DNA of 5,819 bases from Opitutia bacterium (GTDB lineage Bacteria > Verrucomicrobiota > Verrucomicrobiia > Opitutales > Seribacteraceae). The stretch covers positions 9,836 to 15,654 of the forward strand of contig NZLE01000056.1 in NCBI GenBank assembly GCA_002692605.1, read 5' to 3'. Below are positions 1-5,055 of the stretch, one piece after another; the first letter of the stretch is position 1, and each line of letters starts with the position of its first letter. Position numbers and translations under genes: made by a program. Below the pieces are notes generated by a model. That model had not been told where the DNA came from. It saw nothing but the letters and a program-made list of their open reading frames with translations, and did not search any database.

Positions 1-537
1 CCCTTCAATTTTCAACAAGGCCAAATCCAGGTTTCCCCCAGTAGCCACAATTCTTACGTTATCAAAGTTCTTTTTAAGCAATTCCTCTCCGGATTGACTG
101 AATTGAGTGATGGAAATCTTGCGTTCGCCGGCGACCACGTGATCGTTGGTTACCACATAACCGTCCGGATGAATCAGAAAACCCGAACCCAATCCGATCG
201 GCGTACGGATCATCACCACCGCTTCGCCCAACTCATCGACCAAATCCTTTAATCCACGAGACAAACCATTCGCTTTCTCGCGATAAAGGTGAGGACTACT
301 TTGAGAAACTGAAGCAGCTTTGGAATCGATCCGTTCGACTTTTGCGCAATCTGCAACCGGAACCCTCAGCACGTCAAAGCCTAGGTCAATAAAATGATAT
401 TGGGCGTTTCTTTTAATTTCAAGACCGCTCACACTTCCACCGGATTTGAGCAGAAGCCTAATCTTCTCGGCAGAAATTGTTTTTAAACCCAGAGGAATTC
501 CAAGAAGCAGGAGTGAAAGAGTAATGCGTATCAACAC
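1..537 (-). CDS. Secreted trypsin-like serine protease (Deg/HtrA type), N-terminal part only
   Basis: My reverse-strand translation gives 179 residues, open at the left window edge. A GTG start at 535-537 (next codon TTG) is chosen because AGGAAG lies 6 bases upstream and no in-frame ATG precedes the mature region. Residues 1-23 form a signal peptide: an Arg near the start, a Leu-rich core and a likely cut after ISA, so the enzyme should act in the periplasm or outside. Residues 25-70 form a small beta-rich segment (SGGSVSGLEI, DLGFDVLRVP). From about 100 comes the chymotrypsin-fold protease: GLGSGFLIHPDGYVVTNDHVV carries catalytic His133 in the TNDHVV motif, and LDLALLKIE carries catalytic Asp171. 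The catalytic Ser and any PDZ domain lie off-window, so DegP, DegQ and other S1C members cannot be separated. It follows the tolB-like gene by 50 bp on the same strand, probably one transcript. The role in degrading or refolding misfolded envelope proteins is inferred from the family. Confidence 0.88.
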   Translation of the reverse strand, partial: MLIRITLSLLLLGIPLGLKTISAEKIRLLLKSGGSVSGLEIKRNAQYHFIDLGFDVLRVPVADCAKVERIDSKAASVSQSSPHLYREKANGLSRGLKDLVDELGEAVVMIRTPIGLGSGFLIHPDGYVVTNDHVVAGERKISITQFSQSGEELLKKNFDNVRIVATGGNLDLALLKIEG

Positions 538-543
538 AACTTT

Positions 544-549
544 CTTCCT
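544..549 (-). promoter_or_regulatory. Ribosome binding site of the protease gene
   Basis: Read on the minus strand this is AGGAAG, 6 bases before the GTG at 537. It decides the start: the gene has no in-frame ATG near its signal peptide, and this site fits GTG at 537 (or the adjacent TTG at 534). Confidence 0.55.
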
Positions 550-587
550 AGATGAAAGCCAGCGGGTTGAGCGAGGAAAAAGCGACC

Positions 588-1856
588 TTAACCGGGATAT
601 CGAAAACTGACTTGGGAACAGCTTCCGAAATTGGAATCGTGCAAGGCAATGGGTCTTGCCTCATCGAATTCGGTATCCAAAATCATGATGCGGGTATGGC
701 CGGAAGCGGATCTCTCCGTGAAATACAAGTGTCTGCCATCATTGGCCCAAAAGGGTTGCATACCATCTCTCGGACCCTTGGTAAGTATTTTACTCGTCCG
801 CGTGGCGAAACTGTATTCGCACACTTGAAACCCTCCACCCACTGCGGCGGTGAAGGCGAAACGGTTACCGTCCTTGGGATTCCAAGAGGCTTCGGTGCAG
901 TGAGAACTGATGTTCGTGGCAATGCGGCTCAATCTTCCGGTAGAGAGCGAAACTTCGTAAATCTGGGGCTTTCCCCGACTGTCCGAAGTAATGATCAGAC
1001 GCCTTCCGTCGGCAGACCAGGAGGGACCGGACTCGTTGCTTTTGTTTCGAGTCAGTCGCTGAGGTTTGGCCTGAGGGTTTGCGGCCAACCACACTTCGGG
1101 ATTTCCGGTAGTCGAAAGAATCAAGGCAATTTGGGAGGATCTTGGGTTTTGCACCGCTCGAAGATTGTTTCCACGGTAATTGGCAATGGTAGAGACTTTT
1201 CTACTAGTCAGATCCAAGTGGTAGACGTTGTTGAAAACCTTGCGGTTGCTGGTGAAGAAAATTCCCCTGCCAGTGTTGTCCCAACTCGGATTAAAGGTTA
1301 TTTTTCCGTAGGAGGTTTGAGGTCGAGCCGAGGTCATCAGGGAATTCGAAGTGAAGATTTCCTTTTTGCCGGAAAGGTTCGAAAGGAAACAGAGTTGTCC
1401 GGAGAAAAAGCCCGGAGTGCCCAGAAGAGCCTCAACCATCCGATCGCATGCCGATAAGACGGACGCTTCCAGAGAAGATCCGTCGGCTGACAATTCCTTC
1501 ACCTTTTGTTTGGGGTTGCCCTTGGACAAACCAACGGAAATTCGATTTCCGTCGATCAGGGAAAAGGAACACGAAACTTGGCTTTGCTTGGGTGAGGCAA
1601 GGCGCAGACCGCCATGAACCGCAATTGCCTTGGAAATGATAGGAACGATTGACTGGGAGGTCGTACCCAGATCCAGAGCGATCTGTTTCTTTTCCAACTC
1701 GCCCTCGATCGGTCCCAAAATGATGGTGGAGGCCCCTTGACCAAGACCTTGCCTTACGCAAAGCGCCAAAAAAAAGATCAAAAGACCCATCCTCGCTGTA
1801 GTTGCAATGATTCGGGCACTCAAAATCCCGCACGATCCAATCCTGTCCACATCCAT
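588..1856 (-). CDS. tolB: TolB-type periplasmic beta-propeller protein
   Basis: This 422-residue protein has TolB architecture and size. It has an N-terminal signal/anchor segment (hydrophobic core about residues 23-34, GLLIFFLAL), an alpha/beta N-terminal domain to about residue 145, then a propeller of WD40-like/PD40 repeats. The join EALLGTPGFF aligns with the EKLTGIKGAF region of E. coli TolB. Repeats show the hallmark forms FNPSWDNTGRGIFFTSNR, GPSWSADGRRLIITSDSRG followed by KPQIYEVSLSTGRL, EASWNPKDGNRFAFTA and QPFWANDGRHLYFTE. TolB binds Pal and helps the Tol system hold the outer membrane during division; that role is inferred from the family, because no tolQ, tolR, tolA or pal is visible here. 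The ATG at 1856 is chosen for its AAGGTGG site 4 bases upstream. A TTG at 1871 would add five residues, and the ATG at 1790 would give a shorter signal peptide but has its purine run touching the start codon. The stop is TAA. Another PD40-repeat periplasmic protein is the main alternative. Confidence 0.82.
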   Translation of the reverse strand: MDVDRIGSCGILSARIIATTARMGLLIFFLALCVRQGLGQGASTIILGPIEGELEKKQIALDLGTTSQSIVPIISKAIAVHGGLRLASPKQSQVSCSFSLIDGNRISVGLSKGNPKQKVKELSADGSSLEASVLSACDRMVEALLGTPGFFSGQLCFLSNLSGKKEIFTSNSLMTSARPQTSYGKITFNPSWDNTGRGIFFTSNRKVFNNVYHLDLTSRKVSTIANYRGNNLRAVQNPRSSQIALILSTTGNPEVWLAANPQAKPQRLTRNKSNESGPSWSADGRRLIITSDSRGKPQIYEVSLSTGRLSRIATNISSHCTEASWNPKDGNRFAFTAAVGGGFQVCEYSFATRTSKILTKGPRDGMQPFWANDGRHLYFTERSASGHTRIMILDTEFDEARPIALHDSNFGSCSQVSFRYPG

Positions 1857-2000
1857 ACTTCCACCTTTCAAATCTACCGAGTTCGGGCAAGCGCAAACGC
1901 AACACTTTTCTCATTTATTTGCCATAGGCCCTAGGATGAGTAACATCGGTGGCTTCTTTCATCATTCATCATTCATCGCTTTTGGTAAGCTCTTCTTTTC
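1857..2000. promoter_or_regulatory. Divergent promoter region between tolB-like gene and mrp
   Basis: These 144 bp separate two genes read in opposite directions, so both promoters should lie here. For mrp the best pair I see is TTGCCA (1919-1924, 5 of 6 to the -35 consensus), a 16-bp spacer and TAACAT (1941-1946, 4 of 6), which would give a leader of about 48 bases. For the tolB-like gene I find no convincing pair on the minus strand. The mrp start has no good ribosome site; GGTAAG at 1984-1989 is 11 bases away. The boxes are weak and uncertain, but the presence of promoters follows from the gene layout. Confidence 0.45.
1960..1977. repeat. Short 7-bp tandem repeat (CATCATT)
   Basis: CATCATT occurs twice in a row, followed by a partial third copy (CATC), about 2.6 units in all. 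It sits in the mrp leader just upstream of the start. It may be a chance or slippage product; no function can be assigned. Confidence 0.6.
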
Positions 2001-3068
2001 ATGGACGAACAAATCATCTCCCTTCTCAAACAGATCAAATATCCCGGATTCAGCAGAGATATCGTATCCTTCGGGTTAGTGAGCAAAGCGACGCTGGAGA
2101 ATCGCATGGCTTCGGTAAAGTTGGAATTGTCCAGTTCCGAACCCACCCTACCCCAAAGCATAAGAAATTCCGTTGAACAATGCCTCCTTGCCTCCGACTT
2201 GATTGATGAGGTCGAGGTTGGAATCGTTGTCAAAAAAACAACGGACGGGGCCGGATCCCAAGCTGCTCAGGATGAAAGCCCTAAAGCATTTGACGGAATC
2301 AAGAAAATCGTCGCCGTTGCCAGTGGGAAAGGCGGTGTGGGCAAATCAACTTTGGCGGTCAACCTTGCCTGCGCCTTATCCAACCATGAAGCGGAAACGG
2401 GAGAAACTCTTAAAGTGGGCTTGATGGATTGCGACGTCTACGGCCCTTCCGTACCCCTCCTCATCGGAGCAAGTGAAAAACCTCAAATCCTGAGAGAAAA
2501 TTTTCTGGCTCCAGTGGAAAGCTATGGGGTGAAACTAATGTCAATGGGCTTGTTGGTGGATGAGGAAACTCCCGTTGTGTGGAGGGGTCCAATGGTCATG
2601 AAAACCATTCAACAGTTTGCCGAAAACGTGGAATGGGGAGATCTTGACGTTCTTTTGATTGACTTGCCCCCCGGTACTGGAGACGCCCAGTTGTCTCTCG
2701 CCCAAATCCTCCCCTTGGATGGGGCGATCATCATCACAACCCCACAAAAGGCAGCCATGGACGTCGCCAGGCGTGGAGCCCGCATGTTTGAAAAAGTGAA
2801 CGTTCCGATTTTGGGAGTTGTGGAGAATATGAGTTACCTGCTCAACCCTGACACTCAAGAGAAAAGCTTTCTCTTCGGGCAAGGTGGCGGTCCTCTTACG
2901 GCCCAGGCTCTTAAAACCGGTTTTTTGGGAGAAGTGCCAATCGATGAGGAAATCCGTTTGGGTGGCGATCACGGTATTCCCGTGGTCGTATCAAATCCGG
3001 AAGGGAACTCAACCAAGGCTTTCGACTCGATTGCCAATAGCCTGGCGGACCTTGTCCGAATCTCTTGA
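2001..3068 (+). CDS. mrp: Mrp/NBP35-family iron-sulfur cluster carrier ATPase
   Basis: This 355-residue cytosolic protein is of typical Mrp length. Residues 1-80 are a MIP18/DUF59-like domain, followed by a short linker (about 81-98) and then the ParA/MinD-type ATPase domain. The deviant Walker A motif is SGKGGVGKST at 108-117, with Lys110 as signature lysine and Lys115 in the P-loop. MDCDVYGPSVP follows at 142-152, Walker B LLIDLPPGTGD at 218-228, and the family signature VVENMSY at 273-279. Family members carry Fe-S clusters and pass them to apoproteins. Usually the ENMSY motif is followed by a CxxC that binds a bridging cluster in the dimer; here that stretch reads LLNPDTQEKSFLFGQGGG with no cysteine. 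The ATG at 2001 starts exactly at the DUF59 domain, but its ribosome site is poor. The gene is divergent from the tolB-like gene and ends base to base against the bL33 gene. Family assignment is firm; the cluster-carrier role is inferred. Confidence 0.95.
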   Translation: MDEQIISLLKQIKYPGFSRDIVSFGLVSKATLENRMASVKLELSSSEPTLPQSIRNSVEQCLLASDLIDEVEVGIVVKKTTDGAGSQAAQDESPKAFDGIKKIVAVASGKGGVGKSTLAVNLACALSNHEAETGETLKVGLMDCDVYGPSVPLLIGASEKPQILRENFLAPVESYGVKLMSMGLLVDEETPVVWRGPMVMKTIQQFAENVEWGDLDVLLIDLPPGTGDAQLSLAQILPLDGAIIITTPQKAAMDVARRGARMFEKVNVPILGVVENMSYLLNPDTQEKSFLFGQGGGPLTAQALKTGFLGEVPIDEEIRLGGDHGIPVVVSNPEGNSTKAFDSIANSLADLVRIS

Positions 3069-3071
3069 TCA
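3066..3071. other. Shared palindromic stop junction of mrp and rpmG
   Basis: The palindrome TGATCA supplies the mrp stop (TGA on plus, 3066-3068) and the rpmG stop (TGA on minus, 3069-3071). There is no intergenic DNA, so each transcript must end inside or beyond the other gene. I see no hairpin plus U-tract on either side of this point. Confidence 0.9.
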
Positions 3072-3239
3072 ATTCTTGATTTCTCTGTGCAAGGTATGCC
3101 TACGGAGAAATCGATTGTATTTTTTCTTTTCGATCGGGTCGGTCTGCAGCTTTTTGTTTCTGGACGCCATGTAGCGAGAAGGTGGCTTTCCTTCCTTACG
3201 CGCTTCAGTGCACTCGATGATCACGGATTCTCTAGGCAT
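3069..3239 (-). CDS. rpmG: 50S ribosomal protein bL33 (small gene)
   Basis: My reverse-strand reading gives 56 residues beginning MPRESVIIECTEARKEG, with PSRYMASRNKKLQTDP in the middle and KKKYNRFLRRHTLHREIKN at the end. This matches bL33 from end to end: the beta-strand ECTE start, the SRY..xRNKK turn, and the KKYN..LRRH.LHREIK tail. It is a basic protein of the large ribosomal subunit near the E site. Only one cysteine (Cys10) is present, so this is the zinc-independent C- form; the C+ form has two CxxC pairs. The ATG start has no strong ribosome site. The TGA stop (3069-3071) directly follows the TGA of mrp (3066-3068), so the two genes converge with no gap. There is no tRNA, rpmB, secE or nusG next to it in this window. 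Confidence 0.95.
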   Translation of the reverse strand: MPRESVIIECTEARKEGKPPSRYMASRNKKLQTDPIEKKKYNRFLRRHTLHREIKN

Positions 3240-3247
3240 GATGCTTG

Positions 3248-3253
3248 TATAAT
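3248..3253 (+). promoter_or_regulatory. Possible -10 box (TATAAT) upstream of the acidic-protein gene
   Basis: A perfect TATAAT lies in AT-rich DNA (TTGTATAATGTATTAAATTATT), just outside the rpmG start and about 110 bases before the acidic gene at 3366. No good -35 box lies 16-18 bases upstream (that stretch is inside rpmG), so it is suggestive only. On the minus strand a possible rpmG promoter is TTGATC (3277-3272), a 17-bp spacer, then CATTAT, which would leave a very short leader. Confidence 0.3.
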
Positions 3254-3306
3254 GTATTAAATTATTCCTTCGATCAACGAAAATATCCTAGCTTCAGAAG
3301 TTTTAA

Positions 3307-3316
3307 CCGTATACGG
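3307..3316. promoter_or_regulatory. Perfect 10-bp palindrome, possible operator
   Basis: CCGTATACGG is a perfect inverted repeat in the 126-bp gap between the divergent rpmG and acidic-protein genes, about 50 bases before the latter. Its placement would suit a dimeric regulator site, but a 10-bp palindrome can arise by chance and no second copy was noticed in the window. Confidence 0.25.
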
Positions 3317-3365
3317 CATTTCCTTTGGATTTGCTAATTTCTCCGATTTGATCCAAGTTTTTGAA

Positions 3366-3929
3366 ATGGACCTATCCAACAGCGACAGTATATCCCAAAT
3401 CAATGATCATGCGGCGCGCGAAAGGCAACTGAGTCGAGAGGAGCAATCCGACCTTGATGTTCCGGCGGTTGGGGAAGACAATCAAAACCGAGTCACCCAA
3501 TCTTCGGAAGCTTACGAATTATCCGGTTCGTTGTCCGAAAACGATCAACAGCAAACTTCCGACTCACTTCGTCAGAAACCGGGTCTCCCCCCGGACAGTG
3601 TCGATCATGTGGATGACGCAGGCATCGACCCGACGAGGGACCCCGACTGGGAGGTGGTTGAACCCACTGCCCTGCCCAACGAGCCCGCGCCCAATCAATT
3701 GCATAATGACAAATATTGGGATGAGAGAAGTTTGGACCGCGAACTCGAGGACAAGGACCTTCAGGAAGAATTGATTCGCGAGGAAACCGAGGAATTCGAT
3801 CAAGCCGCTGAAATTGCCGAAGATTTCAGCAGACCTTACAACAACGAAGTCTTGGATCCTTACTATCGAAGTGGTTCGCAATCTTCGAATCCTCCTTCCG
3901 CAGGCAACAGCCTGGATTCTTTCGTATAA
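3366..3929 (+). CDS. Unrecognised, strongly acidic, probably disordered protein
   Basis: I do not recognise this 187-residue protein. By my count it has 46 Asp/Glu against 14 Lys/Arg (net about -32), no cysteine, and many Ser, Asn, Gln and Pro. There is no signal peptide and no membrane segment, so it should be cytosolic. Residues 1-115 look unstructured (runs such as NDQQQTSDS, KPGLPPDSVDHVDDAGIDP). Residues about 118-155 are dense in charge and likely helical (ERSLDRELEDKDLQEELI, then REETEEFDQAAEIAEDF). The tail is Ser/Asn-rich and ends NSLDSFV. ATG 3366 is preferred over an in-frame TTG at 3348; neither has a clear ribosome site. The DUF971 gene follows 19 bp downstream on the same strand, so the two are probably co-transcribed. 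The reading frame is long, uninterrupted and internally consistent, which supports a real gene, but no homologue is known to me. Confidence 0.72.
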   Translation: MDLSNSDSISQINDHAARERQLSREEQSDLDVPAVGEDNQNRVTQSSEAYELSGSLSENDQQQTSDSLRQKPGLPPDSVDHVDDAGIDPTRDPDWEVVEPTALPNEPAPNQLHNDKYWDERSLDRELEDKDLQEELIREETEEFDQAAEIAEDFSRPYNNEVLDPYYRSGSQSSNPPSAGNSLDSFV

Positions 3930-3948
3930 CCCGAACCCCTTAGGGCAT

Positions 3949-4269
3949 TTGCAAGCGCCCAAAGAAATTGCCGTTGTTGGGAAATACTTGGCTTTGGCTT
4001 GGGAAAGCGGAGAGGAGTGTTTCATCGAGGGTTCCTATCTTCGTCTTCATTCTCCAAGCGCCGAACAAGCGGGAGAAAAGGATATTTTTGGAAGAATTTC
4101 AGGCGGAAGCGCTGAATCCGATTTCTCCAAAGTTCGGATCTTGGACTTTGTACGAATTGGAAACTATGCCTTGCGTTTACGCTTCAGCGACGGTCACAAC
4201 ACGGGAATCTATTCTTGGGAAATTCTAAAATCTCTGGCTGATTCCTTCGAAAGCGAAAAACGAGCTTAG
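3949..4269 (+). CDS. DUF971 (GBBH-like N-terminal domain) small protein
   Basis: This 106-residue protein is a single DUF971 domain. It shows APKEIAVVGKYLALAWESGE (opening strands), YLRLHSPSAEQAGEKDIFG (LRxxxP.A block), and the strong C-terminal signature IGNYALRLRFSDGHNTGIYS with WEILKSL after it. DUF971 occurs alone, at the N terminus of gamma-butyrobetaine hydroxylase-like enzymes, and at the C terminus of the Fe-S ATPase HCF101. The usual LRxxCPCAxC zinc cysteines are replaced by LRLHSPSAEQ; only the histidine of DGH (His83) remains of that site. The start is taken as TTG 3949, preceded by TTAGGG three bases away. The same frame reaches back to an ATG at 3814, but that extension overlaps the acidic gene and looks non-coding. 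The gene ends TAG, 6 bp before the lpxA stop on the other strand. Its function is unknown; an Fe-S link with Mrp is inferred. Confidence 0.85.
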   Translation: MQAPKEIAVVGKYLALAWESGEECFIEGSYLRLHSPSAEQAGEKDIFGRISGGSAESDFSKVRILDFVRIGNYALRLRFSDGHNTGIYSWEILKSLADSFESEKRA

Positions 4270-4275
4270 CGGAAT

Positions 4276-5055
4276 TCAGGCAAGTCCACGTTCACTGGAC
4301 TGCGCGAATGCAATGATTTCCTTAGTGATCTCGTTTTCTTTCCATGAGAACTCCTTTTCCAGATATTCGATTGCCTGGCTTCGATTCATATCTCCCTTAA
4401 AAAGCTTCTTGAAGACACCCCGGGCCACTTCGATTTCGTCGTTGGAAAAGCCAGACCTCTCCATCCCCACCTTGTTGATGGAACGAACTTCCGCCGGAGA
4501 TCCGTCCGCCAACATGAAGGGAGGTACGTCCTGGACAAGCTTGGAGCATGCCGAGACCATGGAATGCCTGCCCAATCGACAAAACTGATGTACTCCAGCC
4601 CCCCAACCGACGTTTACGCAATCTCCAACCCGAACGTGTCCTCCAAGGGCGGAATGACTGCTCATGACCAAGCTGTCTCCGACAATGCAATCATGCGCAA
4701 CGTGACTGTATGCCAGAAAAACGTTTTGGGAACCGATGATGGTTTCGTCCGCAGGGTCCGTAGCCACGTGAGCGGTGACGTACTCCCGAAATACGTTGTC
4801 ATCTCCGATCTTCAAACCGGGATTTCCACCCTTGTACTTCAAGTCATGCGTCAATCCTCCAATCGTCGCATAAGAATGAACCTGATTGCCCGCTCCCATA
4901 ACCACTCGCCCCTCGACGGTCGCATGATGGAAGATTTTGGAACCGTCTCCAATGCATGCGTTCGGACCGATCATGCAAAATGCTTCCACCTCCACGTTTT
5001 CTCCCAACTGCGCCTTGGGGTCGACGATTGCAGAACTATGAATTTCTACGCTCAC
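4276..5055 (-). CDS. lpxA: UDP-N-acetylglucosamine O-acyltransferase LpxA
   Basis: This 259-residue protein (E. coli LpxA has 262) performs the first step of lipid A synthesis, moving a 3-hydroxyacyl chain from acyl-ACP to the 3-OH of UDP-GlcNAc in the cytosol as a homotrimer. Residues 1-185 show left-handed beta-helix hexapeptide repeats (IHSSAIVDPKAQLGENVEVE, IGDGSKIF, LGGHVRVGD). Active-site residues are present: Asp71 in HDLKYKG (E. coli Asp74), and His118 and catalytic His121 in YSHVAHDC (E. coli His122 and His125), plus GAGVHQFC. The C-terminal helical domain ends SERGLA, like STRGLI in E. coli. The position of the acyl-chain ruler Gly173 is Ala169 here. The GTG start at 5053-5055 overlaps the lpxC-fabZ stop by one base (TAGTG), with AAGGA 9 bases upstream. 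An in-frame ATG at 5130 lies inside fabZ and adds non-LpxA sequence. The gene should be translationally coupled to lpxC-fabZ. Confidence 0.96.
   Translation of the reverse strand: MSVEIHSSAIVDPKAQLGENVEVEAFCMIGPNACIGDGSKIFHHATVEGRVVMGAGNQVHSYATIGGLTHDLKYKGGNPGLKIGDDNVFREYVTAHVATDPADETIIGSQNVFLAYSHVAHDCIVGDSLVMSSHSALGGHVRVGDCVNVGWGAGVHQFCRLGRHSMVSACSKLVQDVPPFMLADGSPAEVRSINKVGMERSGFSNDEIEVARGVFKKLFKGDMNRSQAIEYLEKEFSWKENEITKEIIAFAQSSERGLA

Noticed and set aside
552..1457. Long open frame (301 codons) on the plus strand
   Set aside because: It lies wholly antisense to the tolB-like gene, whose propeller repeats are clear. The translation is low-complexity Gly/Ser-rich and matches no family.
1432..1914. 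160-codon frame on the minus strand overlapping the tolB-like start
   Set aside because: It is a shifted reading of the same DNA with an Arg/Trp-rich, domain-free product. The other frame carries the signal peptide and TolB domain.
1922..1940. Possible stem TAGG...CCTA with an AvrII-like CCTAGG core
   Set aside because: The inverted repeat is only a few bases long and imperfect, too weak to call an operator or hairpin.
3110..3135. T-rich run resembling the U-tract of a terminator after mrp
   Set aside because: It codes for the Lys-rich EKKKY part of bL33 on the other strand, and no GC-rich stem precedes it.
3814..3948. N-terminal extension of DUF971 back to ATG 3814
   Set aside because: It overlaps the acidic gene in another frame, and its residues do not resemble DUF971, which begins at about 3952. 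The TTG at 3949 gives the normal domain length.
3564..4025. 153-codon minus-strand frame across the acidic gene and the DUF971 start
   Set aside because: It is antisense to two better-supported frames, has no recognised domain and crosses the gene boundary.
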